DNA of 64,000 bases from Asterias rubens (Eukaryota; Echinodermata; Asteroidea; Forcipulatida; Asteriidae), in the NCBI RefSeq assembly GCF_902459465.1, contig NC_047078.1, positions 8,580,333-8,644,332 on the forward strand. Reading direction: 5' to 3'. The notes under the pieces are model-generated. The model worked only from the letters and a program-made list of their open reading frames with translations. It did no database searches and had not been told where the DNA came from. The position numbers and the translations under genes are program-made. The first letter of the stretch is position 1; the number at the start of each line of letters is the position of its first letter. Shown here one piece after another: positions 21,560 through 33,255 of the stretch.

Positions 21560-22460
21560 ACGCTCTCTACACAAAAACCCTACCCGCAGAAAATACTTGC
21601 ACGTAGCTACTCGCTAGTGGCTACACGTAATGGCTACACGTAATTGCGCGGCTTTAGTCAGCTGCTGCTGCGCTGGACCATATCATTAAATTTTAGGGGA
21701 GATCAAAACAACACACATCACAGCCCCCCCCCCCCACCCCCAACGCCCCCCCAAGAATGCTAACAGGTTTTTGTTGTATGTAAAGTAGTATTAACCATTA
21801 TGGTCTATCGAACACTGCTCCACTAAGGGTAGGAGAGCTGGGTTTTGACCCACCCCACGACCCCACTGCCGAAGACGGGCCTGCGGGTCCGGGGTGGCTC
21901 AAGCTCATGGTTTTCCTTTTCAAATGTCGAAAAAGAATAAATTGTACACAAGTTTTCAATCTAAAATAACCCTTTTCACTAGCCTGGTGTTAAGTTGTCT
22001 AGTTAAAACGGGCACAAAACGGGAAAATATAGGTAAAAAGACAGAGGCTCGAACGTAGCTACAGACCCCCATACATGTAGTTGGGAAACTATTCACTCGA
22101 CCCTTTTTCCTGTCTCAGTAATTTTCAATCAAATCGTACAAAGAGAGTTCAGTTCTTGAATTCCTTTTCAGATACAAAGCAAAAATACTGGAGCCCCCCC
22201 CCCTGGAATCGGCGCTCACCTTTAACACTAGCTGGGTGTTCAGTTGTCTAGTGAAAATCGTTTTGGTCCAGCAACCACCACATTTCAACCCTGGGCTACT
22301 AAAAACTATTCACAGTGTTGTATGGTTGTATGTGTAGCTAGACCAGTTTTAGTGGTGGGGAATAAATCAAATTTTGTTGGAAGTCTACCCAGGGCAAGGG
22401 GATCAACAAAATTATTTGTGTTTAATAATTGCCATTATTGCTGAAGTGGGGCAAGGTTTC
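21560..22460. other. No gene seen; C-rich runs
   Basis: Intergenic sequence with poly-C runs at about 21725 and 22194 and a pair of CTAGCTGGGTGTTCAGTTGTC / CTAGCCTGGTGTTAAGTTGTC words (21979, 22229) suggesting a decayed repeat. No ORF of interest. Confidence 0.4.
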
Positions 22461-22467
22461 CAAACTG

Positions 22468-22871
22468 TTAAAAGACAGTGGACACTATTGGTAATTATCA
22501 AACACCAGTCTTCTCACTTGGTGTATCTCAACGTATGCATAAATAAAATAACAAACCTGTGAAAGTTTGAACTCAATCGGTCGACGAAGTTGCGAGATAA
22601 TAATGAAAGAAAAAAACACCCTTGTCACACGAAGTTGTGTGCTTTCAGATGCTTCATTTCGAGACCTCAAATTCTAAGCTGCGCAAGGTCTCGAAATCAA
22701 ATTCATGGAAAATTACTTCTTTCTTGAAAACTACGTCACATCAGATGGAGCTGTTTCTCACAATGTTTTATACTATCAACCTCGCCCTATTACTCATAAC
22801 TAAGTGAGGTTTTATGCAAATAATTATTTTGAGTAATTACCAATAGCATGAATAGTGTCCACTGCCTTTAA
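22468..22871 (+). mobile_element. Family A MITE
   Basis: Full-length copy: TTAAAAGACAGTGGACAC on the left, GTCCACTGCCTTTAAG on the right. The right subterminal region has a 10-base internal duplication (CAATAGCATGAATAGTGTCC). Confidence 0.85.
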
Positions 22872-23160
22872 GTTAGGGAGCCGTGCAATAAGCAGAATGA
22901 TCTTTTGACTGTGTTCTTTCTCTGTGACATTTGATTCTCCTCATCATTAGCTGTGTCTCAGATCAATGCACAGTGGACAATATTTGAAATCTGTGCTGGG
23001 CAGCACATTGTATTTTGCTCAGAGTACTGGGCAAACATTGTGAGTCCTGGGCAGGCCCGCCCAGCACCGCCCACCGTGGCTACAACACTGCTGTTCAACG
23101 TACTTGCAAAGCTCATCAATTCCTTTTCAAATTAGAAAAAAGTTGTTGACATGTTTTGGT

Positions 23161-23546
23161 TTAAAGGCAGTGGACACTATTGGTAATTACTCAAAATATG
23201 TATTACCATGAAACCTTTCTTTGGGACGAGTAATGGGGAGAGGTTGATGGTATAAACCGTTGTGAGAAAAGGCTCCCTCTGAAGTGCCATAGTTTCGAGA
23301 AAGAAGTAATTTTCCACGAATTTGATTTCGAGACCTCAGGTTTAGAACTTGAGGTCTCGAAATCAACCATCTAAACACACACAACTTCGTGTGACAAGGG
23401 TGTTTTTTTCTTTCTTTGTTATCTCACAAGTCGGATGACCGATAGAGCTCAAATTTTCACAGGTTTGTTATTTTAGGCATATGTTGAGATACACCAACTG
23501 TGAAGGCTAGTCTTTGACAAATACCAATAGTGTCAACTGCCTTTAA
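23161..23546 (-). mobile_element. Family A MITE
   Basis: Full-length minus copy with an intact central palindrome around GAGACCTCAGG. Confidence 0.85.
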
Positions 23547-24186
23547 AACCCTTTTACACTAGCCTGGAGTAAGTTACATATCTCGTTAAAACTTTGGTTT
23601 ACATCAAACACCATTTTTCAACATATGTTTGTGACTAGTAAAACAGGTAAAAACTGTGCAACATAATTTCTTCATTTTTAAAATGTAAACAATAAAAACC
23701 CCAAATTAAGTGTCTTTTTTTTTAGCGTGTGATTTTTATTTCAAATAAAACAAGCGCCCAGACAGTTTCTTGTGTATACTGTACATAAATAGCAATAAAC
23801 CAAATTTAAATTAAAACTAAAATAAACATAATTACCAAAGGTGCCCCATAATATTTAAGTTGCAAACATTGAAAAATTGTTTTTTTAAAAGATCCAAAAT
23901 ACAAAATCAGTGGTTGTGCCGTAGTGATAAATGCAAACGTCAGACGGAAACTGCTGTACCCCTTTAAGAGTAAAGTTCAAGGTCTGATCATGCTGATAGT
24001 CAGTGGTGGCAACATGTCTGAATGATTAATAACGTAATTGACGACGTGTCTACATGTACGCACTATACCGCAAGTGTACACATGTCTCAAACCACAAGGC
24101 AAGGAGGACTCAAACCAACCCTCTTCTCATTAAAGGGTTTGGGTACTTTTTGTACAACACAAAACACCAACGTCCACAGATTTACA

Positions 24187-24290
24187 TTAACGGCAGTGGA
24201 CACTATTGGTAATTATGCAAAATAATTATTAGCATAAAACCTTACTTGGTTACGAGTAATGGGGAGAGGTTGATAGTATTGTCTCATAAT
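24187..24290 (-). mobile_element. Family A MITE, fragment
   Basis: Left quarter only (TTAACGGCAGTGGACAC through GAGAGGTTGATAGTATTG); breaks off at unrelated sequence. Confidence 0.7.
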
Positions 24291-25203
24291 TCAAAGCTAG
24301 TCCAACGTTGTATTACGGTACCTTACAGGTAAATACAGCAGGTCTGCTACTTCATGGAGGCAACGAAGGTGATTCCGTGTTGAGATTTGTAAAAAAATGC
24401 AATAAGTCTTCTGCTGATCAGAAATAACAATCAATAGCTCAATGAAATCTGCCCCAGGACATCTGAGGTCATTGCACGGCATCAGCCTTCCGTTTAATTT
24501 CCGGTTCAACTGTCCATGTCAGTTTTAGGGCTAATAGGAAATGCTTGAGTTGTAGTTTATTTCGCCTGACAGACGGACAAGTCAAAGACATTGGAATGCA
24601 AATATTCTTCTCAGGAAATATTAACAAAAATCGAGAGAGGAAAATTTGAGAAAGGAGTTTTTGCAATTTGGTACTGAAGAGATTTAACACTGTAAATTAC
24701 ATATCCGAACTTCTGAGTAAGGTGTCAAATTAATTTTAAAAGCAAATTGATGAATGACAACAAAATTTAACCTTTTGTTATTTTAAAAAGTAAGGCGATA
24801 CAAACACTGTACATGTACTGTAGATTTGTTTTGTTTTTCATCACAAATGCTGAAGCAAAAACCCTTCAAGAAAAGCAAAAATTAAATGTCCGCCTTTTAA
24901 AACTGCTCGTTGTAATTTACAATGACGAGTCTGTTTTGTGCAAAATGAAAAATTTCCGTCAGTGAATCTAGATACCTCCCCTTAGGAGTTCCGTTAATAT
25001 TTCCAGAACCAGTTTTTGCTTTCCGAGTGATTTGCCTACTGTGGTTTTTTTTTTCATGATGAATATTCTACATTACAGATGAGTGCAAATTTACACAAAG
25101 TGCTATGCGGACAATGACTCAAAATTATGTATTCCAGTGAACTTGATTTAAAGGTAAAATATTGGATTGTGTTCATCCCCCTAAATACATGTATGTACTT
25201 TAC

Positions 25204-25645
25204 TTTAAAGGTTGTGAACACTATCGGTAATTACTCAAAATAATTTTATGCATAAAACCTAAAACACTATTGGTACATTGTAATTGTCAAAGACCAGTCT
25301 TCTCACTTGGTGTATCTCAACATGTATGCATAAAATAACAACCTTGTGAAAATTTGAGCTCAATTGGTTGTCGAAGTTGCGAGATAATAATAAAAGAAAA
25401 AACACCCTTGTCACACGAAGTTGTGTGCTTTCAGATGCTTGATTTAGAAACCTCAAAATCTAATCCTAAGGTCTCTAAAATAAAATTCGTGGAAAATTAC
25501 TTCTTTCTAGAAAACTACGTTACTACAGAGGGAACCGTATCTCACAATGTTTCATACTATCAATAGCCCCCTATTACTCGTTACCAAGTAATGTTTTATG
25601 CTAATATTTATTTGAAATATTGCCGATAGTTACCACTGCCTTTAA
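25204..25645 (+). mobile_element. Family A MITE nested in or joined to a second copy
   Basis: A short minus-orientation left end (25204-25260) runs straight into a near-complete plus copy (25262-25645), suggesting insertion of one copy into another. Confidence 0.75.
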
Positions 25646-25884
25646 ATGGTAAACAAACACGTTATAAACAAGTTTAAATAGCATTCCCGTAAGTACCTGT
25701 TTAAAAAGCATTATGATGGTTATGATGTTATGTCACTGTACTGATCGTGTAGGGAGTCACGAGCAAGCCACTTAGAGCATCACGTTTAATAAGTTCTGAT
25801 GGTTTAGTCATGGTATGGGTTCGACTTGGTCATGACACGTGTGTCCTTGAGCTAGATCTTTTTACTATACCTGTCTTCTTTGAA

Positions 25885-26310
25885 CCCAGTGGTATTGGTG
25901 TGTCATAGCTGAGCGGTTATAAACCACTGGACCCAGGCTATGGTGTTTCTGATCAGGGCCCAATTTCATAGAGCTGCTAAGCACCAACCAAATTTCCATT
26001 TGTTGCATATATTGCTTGTTACTGGTATTCACCTGTTGTTTGCTTATCCTGAAAATCATGTAGAAAATTTGTTGGTAATCCCGTTTTTACTGAGGAAGAC
26101 ACTTCATGCTTAGCAAATTGTTGTGCTAAGCAGCTCTATGAAATTGGGCCCAGCAGAGTCCGGGTTCCAGTCCCAGCTAGTTATTTTAAGCAAGACATTT
26201 AACCATGATGCTTCTTTCTTCGGACGTAAACCCCCAAAAGTGCATTTATCGAAACAAGAAGGGCTCCGCTCCGGTGTTCCTGGTCCAATTAGCAGCATAT
26301 TGCGCCACAG
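25885..26310 (+). mobile_element. tRNA-Leu-derived SINE split by a Harbinger-like MITE
   Basis: Head starts TGTCATAGCTGAGCGGTTA, reaches TTTCTGATCAG, is interrupted at 25957-26150, and resumes CAGAGTCCGGGTTCCAGTCC with a B box and body. Confidence 0.75.
25957..26150. mobile_element. Harbinger-like MITE
   Basis: Inverted ends GGCCCAATTTCATAGAG / CTCTATGAAATTGGGCC flanked by the trinucleotide CAG on both sides. Uninterrupted SINE heads read GATCAGCAGAG, so the CAG is a 3-bp target duplication, as in PIF/Harbinger elements. Confidence 0.75.
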
Positions 26311-26380
26311 CACCTTGTAAACCATTATACACAATTCAAACATACATAGTCCATCAAACCTTGCAGGAAAATATTTATTA

Positions 26381-26752
26381 TTAAAGGCACGGATACTAGT
26401 GGTAATCACTGTTAGCATAAAAACAAGTACTTGATAATGAGTAAAGGAGGGCTGTTGTATAGTAATATAAATCATTGTGAGAAATGGCTCTCTTTGAAGT
26501 AGGTTAAAGTAGTTTTCGAGAAAAAAGTTGTAATTTTCACTAAAATATTTGAATTTGATTTTAAGACCACAGAATTTGATTTTAAGGTCACGAAATCAAG
26601 CATATTTTGAAAGCACTCAACTTTGCGTGACAAGGGTGTTTATTACTTCCGTTTTTATCTCGCAAATTCGTTGACGTTGTTGTTTTGTGAATAAAAATAT
26701 GTTGGGATAGCAAGTGAGAAGACTGGTCTTTGACAATTACCAAAGGTGTCCT
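26381..26752 (-). mobile_element. Family A MITE
   Basis: Divergent full-length minus copy. Its right end is fused to the left end of a family C element at about 26750. Confidence 0.75.
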
Positions 26753-27018
26753 TGGATCGGTCGAGTTGGTCTTTGAAAAGCGTTTGTAACCGTTTTTTAT
26801 AAAGAGTCAAATTTTGGACTCCCATAAATGGCCGTGTTAGTTCGCACAGTGTTAGTTCGCACAGTAAAAAGAAAACCATGCAATTTCGAGGCAAACTTGT
26901 GTGGATCATTGTATTCTTCTTTTAAAACATCTTTCCAATCATATGCATTTTATAAAAAAAGGGTTAAACGCTTTTTATAGACCAACTCGTCCAATCCAAG
27001 GCAACGTGTTCCTTTAAA
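26750..27018. mobile_element. Family C MITE
   Basis: Inverted ends CCTTGGATCGGTCGAGTTGG and the complement-like ACCAACTCGTCCAATCCAAG, followed by GCAACGTGTTCCTTTAAAG. Contains a GTTAGTTCGCACAGT direct duplication. Confidence 0.7.
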
Positions 27019-27540
27019 GTGCCTCGAGTGTCACTGGGAGACGATACATTGTATAAGCGCTATTATGAAAGCAGAAACTAAGCCTCTAGGATAAACCTTC
27101 CTTGTAGAAGTTCATCTATTGGTCAATTACCTGGCGTGACTGAAGGGTAACCACGGTAACAAGGCATGACCATTGTCGCTGAATAATGAAACTCAGCTGA
27201 AATTTATGATTTTAATCTCACCCTAAGGAGAGGTCTATAATGTATAAGCCATGAAGGGAGAAATGTACAATGATGGCCACTAATCTGATAAAAAGTACGT
27301 ACCCAGTGTTGTCAATTTGTCAACGTACATGTAGCTAGCTGCCCTATGTTTTCGAGAGCATGCTCTTGTCACTTTGTCATCAGGCAGAACTTATGTGAAG
27401 TTTGTGACTTGACATGTGAAAAATTGACTCCTGACTTATGTCTTGACTTTAAAAGCAAAAAAAAAACTTGTGACTTGACTTGAGAATAAAAATTGCTTTG
27501 TTACAACACACATGCAGTGAGTGCCTTTTTGTAAAGCTAT

Positions 27541-28235
27541 AGGGTGTCTGTGGCCGAGAGCAAGCTCTGATAAGAGCAAGCTCTGGTGTTTCTGATCAGC
27601 AGAGTGTGGGTTGGAGAGTCTTGTCACTTAATAATAATATCAAAGTCTTATATAGCGCACGTATCTACCAAACAAGGTACTCAAGGCGCTGAGTATACAA
27701 ACTTTCAGAAAGATAGGTTATTGCAGTGATGAATTCTGAGACCCAATTATTTAGCACCTTATAAGGGTTTACAAGGTGCTACGGCGCAATAAGCAGCCAC
27801 AACCAGGAACACCGGGGCGAACCCCTTCTCTTTTCGATAAGTGCACTGGGTTCTTTTACATGCGTTACACAACACATGGGACCAACGGCTTTACGTCCCA
27901 TCCGAAGGACGAAGCAATGGTTAAGTGTCTTGCTCAAGGACACAGTGTCACGGCTGGGGATTCGAACCCACACTCTGCTGATCAGAAACACCAGAGTTTG
28001 AATTCGGTGCTCTTAACCGCTCGGCCACGACACTTCCACTTGTGTCCTTTAGCAAGACACTTACATGACCATTATTGCTGTGACATCCTACTTGGGATGG
28101 TATGTAAAGCCGTTGGTCCCCTGTGCTGTGTAACGCTTAAATAAAAGAAACCAGACTTTGCCTTATCGTAAAGGGAAGGGGCTCACCTGGTGTTCATGGT
28201 CTGATCGGTTGCATATTGCACCAATTGCAAATTGC
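27541..28235. mobile_element. Cluster of tRNA-Leu-derived SINEs in both orientations
   Basis: A short plus head (27541-27615), a SINE tail-like piece (CTTATATAGCGCACG, CAAGGCGCTGAG), a well-preserved minus copy (27770-28035) whose head ends GCTCGGCCACGACACT, then a plus-orientation body (28036-28235) beginning TTGTGTCCTTTAGCAAGACA. Confidence 0.75.
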
Positions 28236-28239
28236 AAAT

Positions 28240-29090
28240 TGAATATTTTCACTGGGAAATGGTTTAATAATTTTTAATTGTCAATAATCCATGTATTTTT
28301 TTTAACCTACTATTAATGCTTGCAATGTGTAACAATGTTTTGTATTTGAGATTTTAGACCTAATTACATTTTTAATACTTCAGGATTTCTATTGATTAAG
28401 TTTGTTGTTGAATGTTTTTAAGAATGTTTACTCCCGTTGTTATAATTCCGTATTTTCTAATTTTTAAGTTATAATTATTTTTCCATGTTTAGCGCCCTAG
28501 GGCATGTTTACATGATTAGAGCGCTATACAAGTTTTGGTATTATTATTATTATTACCACAGCACCTTATGGTGCTATAGAGGAATATATAGGTCTCATAT
28601 TCAATATGAGCTCCACATGCCTTGCAGGAAAAAATATTGAGCGCTTTGCTTCGCCCCTAGGGGTGTGATCATTGTCACTGGGTGATATCACAACATCACA
28701 CTTTGAAGTCAAGATTGCTTATAATAACTGATACACAATGCAGAACATCCCCGTGCTACAATGTATTAAGCCCCAGGTCACCCTTAACATGGAGAGAGGA
28801 CAGCTTTCTCTATGCCCTATAACCAGCACTAAGCCTGTGCTACTAGAGCGATTAGTGTTGATGTTGCGACTATTGATTGCGTAGTCAAGTCGCGACTACC
28901 GTTTTTTTTACTTATAAAATATTATATTTATCCATGCGGCCACGACTACTAAAAAAACTAACACGACTACCTGCTCGGTGAACTAATTGTGTCACTCACA
29001 ACTATTCACGAATTGACATTTAAACACAATTAGGCATCAGTGACACAATCCTTCAAACGATTCAGCGTGAATTGACATAAACACAATTAG
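28240..29090. other. No gene seen; AT-rich with a retroelement tail
   Basis: A 3'-tail motif GAGCGCTATACAAGTTTTGG followed by (TTA)n at about 28510-28555, like a CR1/SINE end. The rest is unclassified, with an imperfect repeat of CACAATTAGGCATCA at 29028 and 29085. Confidence 0.45.
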
Positions 29091-29093
29091 GCA

Positions 29094-29276
29094 TCATATA
29101 TCGCGATATCTATTAAGTATCGCAATATCGCGATGTATTTCCTAACTGAGATATTTTGCACCCATAGGTTTGGAGTAAAACCAGAAGAATAGGTCATTAG
29201 AACACCTCTCTTATGCTAGGACTGTCTCTTCTCAGCTTCTACAACTTTCACTGGGAGTTTGAAGACTGATGATGTA
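29094..29276. mobile_element. hAT-like MITE, fragment
   Basis: Internal part only: ATATCGCGATATC-type repeats followed by the conserved core (TAGGTTTGGAGTAAAACC, AGAATAGGTCATTAG). Both terminal repeats are missing. Confidence 0.75.
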
Positions 29277-29279
29277 AAA

Positions 29280-30545
29280 TCTAGAATGCAAAATTTTCCC
29301 GGGCCCTTAACAGGCAGGCCTGGACCCATGCTGTAAAGATTTCGCACCCCTGAGCTCACTCTTCGACAGATTTTCCCCAAAAAACTTGGTTCATAGATCC
29401 GCACATAAAGGTTCTACTGCTGCTCACATTTTACAGATGTTCTGTTCCATTCTGAGAGATTCGCCCCATAAAACTTGTGTCTAATAGGTCTGGTGATGAT
29501 AGGGATGAAACGCCGTCTGAGCATTAGAATGCAGAAACAATATTGATATAACGAAGCTATAATTGAGTTGCTTTTTAGGTACAATAACCATGATAGCAAG
29601 AATAGGTGCATCAATAGCTTGAAAAAGCATTAACTTCCAACATCTGAGAGGGGGAACATCACCCCTCAGATTCACTAGATTGCACCAGAGAGCATCTACG
29701 GGCTAAACAAAATTCCGGGGCCCTAAAGCGCCCCCCCCCCCCACACAAGACGGATAGCATCCCCTGACGACAGTGATGAGACCGATAGTAAAAGCGGAGC
29801 CATTTACAGCTCAACAAGGTGGGCTAGCTGTAAATAAATTCTGATACTGAGCGTAATAATATTAAGTCTACATTAAAGAGAAAATATCATAGATTGGTTT
29901 CTTATCTCCTGAAACCAAACATAACTGGTCTGAAATGGAGGCAAACGGATTGTTATGAAGTGTGCGTGCTTCTGGGTTCTAGTAGCCACTATGCCTTATT
30001 AGGACAAAAATGTAATTAAATTTGTTAAGTAGTAATTGAATAATATTTTTGATTTATTTTGCACGCCATACTAGCTTCTGGATATTCAATAAAATACAAA
30101 CCAATGAAAGGTGTGAAAACATATGACGTTGCTCCAATGTCGTGCATGCAGTGAGCACTGTTAATGGCGGACTGGCCCCGCAACATAAAACCTTTAAAAA
30201 TTTCAACACACCATAAGTACTAAAAAGTGTTATTGTTTAAAAAATGGATAGATGATTAGAAGAAAAAAAATCAGTTTTTGATTGTGAACAATTTTCCTGT
30301 TATCCTACTGAAAAACACATGACACCAGGATAATTAAAACAGCTTACCCATACACAGAAAACATCTCAGCAAAATGCAATAATTATGTCGATATCTCTGG
30401 AGACATTTAATATTATCATCATCCGATTCCAACATGAATATGCACACACCTGCCGCGGCGCCGACAACACATGACAAACACACCTCCCTTTAGTTAATAA
30501 TGCACTGACTGCATGCTGCAGGTCCACATCCAATGTACACACACG
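29280..30545. other. No feature recognised
   Basis: Mixed AT-rich intergenic sequence. A poly-C run at about 29730 and no coding-like frames longer than background. Confidence 0.4.
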
Positions 30546-30549
30546 CGTC

Positions 30550-31230
30550 GCATCAGGGGGGGGGGGGGTTTTGGGGGGGCGAGCACGGCCACCAAATAAA
30601 GAGGGCGCCCTTTAAGTTTAACGGTCTCGCTTGCTCAGGTCCCGGTCTGTATCCGCAAGGATTATAGGACGGGTAGGCCTATTGGTTTATTTATGTAAAC
30701 ATAAACACGCGAATGTCGGATTCCTAATCTCATGCAGGCCATGTGAAGACGTGATGGGAGGTAAAAGGTGATTGGGGGGGGGGGGGGGGAGTGGGATGAG
30801 TGCGGTCAAGCGAGCTCCGCCGCGCAAAATAAAGAGGGCGCCCTTTTAGTTTAACGGTCCCCCGCATGAAAGGTAGACTGGTCACCAGGCAAGGATTGGG
30901 ACGGGTATTGGTTTATGTAAACATACACAAAAAATATACTTGTATGTCGGAGTAGGTCATGCAGTCCATGTGTGAATGATGTGAGGTGAAAGGTTATTGT
31001 TTTTTTTTGTTTGTTTTTTTTGGGGGGGGGGGGGCTGCTGGAGAGATGAGTGCGGTCAAGCGAGCTCGGTCACCCCAAATAAAGAGGGCGCCCCTTAACT
31101 TTAACGGCACATGCATAATGTACTGTTTTGGACTTTACGTAAACACATGTACGTCGGATATAACTGCAAAATCTCATGAAGGCCATGCCATGTCAGAACA
31201 GCCATCCAAAATAAAGAGGGCGCCCGGTCT
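30550..31230 (+). repeat. Tandem repeat of about 240 bp with poly-G tracts
   Basis: The word AAATAAAGAGGGCGCCC recurs at 30594, 30827, 31077 and 31208 (spacings 233, 250, 131). Each unit also has a run of 12-16 G, GCGGTCAAGCGAGCTC and TTTATGTAAACATA. No ORF extends through the units. Confidence 0.8.
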
Positions 31231-31672
31231 GGTTTGAAATATTAAATTCCGCTTAGATTTTATCATCACGAGGAGGAAGCGCAACGGAATTTTTGTCACT
31301 TATGCATTGTTCCGATCATAGGTTTACGGACCACACAAATTTATCAAAGCCTTAGCAAATATGAAATCTGTCTTTAGCTTCTTCAGGGAACTATTAATAT
31401 TGTCCCCATCGGATGTAGTACCGTAAGCCTTCCACAGGGAACTACTGATACTTGATCAGCGTTCCCCGGCGATGGCCAAGTACAACCCCTGTTTAAGGTT
31501 TGGTGCCTTAACTTGTTAAAGTTATTCAGACATTTATTAAAAAATCTGGGGATGGGATGATATGGGTAGGCAGTTGAAGTCATGGTGAGAAATAAAGCTT
31601 GGTTGTTAAACGTTGCGGATACGTCTGACTGAAAATCACAGAGATCAATCTAGGCCTATACCCTTAAAGGCA

Positions 31673-32050
31673 GCACTATTGGTATAATTGACAAAGACCA
31701 GTCTTCTCACATTGTGTACCTCAACATATTATTTTATGCATAATATAACCAACCTGTGAAAGTTTAAGCTCAATTGGTCTTCGAAGTTGCGAGATATTAA
31801 TGAAAGAAAAAACACCCTTGTTACACGAAGATGTGTGCATTTAGATGGTTGATTTCTAGACCTCAAGTTCTAAATCTGAGGTCTCGAAATCAAATTCGTG
31901 GAAAATATTACTCATTTCTCGAAAACTATGGCACTTCAGAGGGAGACACTTCTCACAATGTTTTATACCATCAATCTCTCCCCATTACTCGTTACCAAGT
32001 AAGGTTTTATGCTAATAATTTTTGAGTAAAAATACCAATAGTGTCCACTA
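31673..32050 (+). mobile_element. Family A MITE
   Basis: Near full-length plus copy with a strong central hairpin, ending at ATAGTGTCCACTA just before a family C element. Confidence 0.8.
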
Positions 32051-32072
32051 CATGGAGGTAGAAATCTACCTC

Positions 32073-32482
32073 CATGGATCGGTCGAGTTGGTCTTTGAAA
32101 AGCGTTCTGTAACCAATGTTATAATGCATAATGGTTAGTAGAAACACTCTATGGTAGAAAGATGTTGTAAAAGTAGAATATAATGATCTAAAAAAACATG
32201 CCTCGAAATTGCGCGGTTTTCTCTTTACCTCGTACACTTAACAGTACGGTCGGCCATTAATTTTAATTTAAGTAAGAATTTTTACTCCCACAATAATGGC
32301 CAACCGTGTTTGTCGACGAGGTAAAAGGAAAACCGTGCATTTTTTAGTGATACTAACTGTGTGGATCATTACTATTCTACTTTTAAAACATCTTTTTAAC
32401 CATAATGCATTTCACAACAACTTCGGTTTCGAAAGCTTCTTTTAGACCAACTCGTCCGATCCAAGGCAACGTGTTCCTTTAG
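32073..32482. mobile_element. Family C MITE
   Basis: Second copy: CATGGATCGGTCGAGTTGG at the left, GACCAACTCGTCCGATCC and GCAACGTGTTCCTTT at the right, with an inverted-repeat interior. Confidence 0.75.
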
Positions 32483-33255
32483 AACATTTTCTTAAGGACC
32501 CCAAAGGAAACATCTTTTAGGTGCTTTCATTGGATGTCCACTTTTTCTTTCGTGAATAATCATTGTCCATAATCATTGTTTTATACCGTGTGTGTTAAAA
32601 CTATTAATCTTTGAAGGTGTTCGCACAGCAGAGTAAACACTCTGGTCTGCTGTTGAGTTATCAACTCGTAAAAAGAATTTATGGGAAGGGACAACTTTTA
32701 AACAGTAAATTAGTACATTTTAATAACTCTTGGAATTACATCAAAAGATTAGAAAATTTCAACTTTTATGGCAAATCAGATTTCACAAAGCGCTTGGATA
32801 TCACAGGTATAATCCACTTTTATTGTTAAGCAAAGTGTGATGTCACAATATAAATCTCAAGTTGGTTACTTTTTTTCCAATAAAACAGTTACTTCATGTA
32901 TTCCACCATTTTATATTCATAAACTGAGAAGTTTGAGATAAATCGGCCATCTTGGTCATTTCAGACAGAAATATTCAAGGGATGTTTTCTAATGTATCAT
33001 CATCATTAGACCGTTACGTTTTATGGTTTTTTTGTCTTACCAATTCTGTGAAGTTTCTTTAAGATTTATCTTAGATCTTTATGTGAAACCGACGCTGAAC
33101 ATTTCAAACTTTTTCGGAAGAAAGGTGTGTGATATTAAATAAACGGTCATAAAGTTTCAGGTAGAATCGCAGAATAAGACGTACAATCCGTTCAGCAGTA
33201 GTGAAAGAGGGCGCCCTTCTTATCAGTTTATGCTCCAAAAATTATCGACAAAGTA

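Noticed and set aside
24297..24700. Minus-strand frame ending in a possible splice donor (RCPGADFIELLIVISDQQ)
   Set aside because: Faintly like a LINE endonuclease strand, but no motif is definite and no acceptor or partner exon was found.
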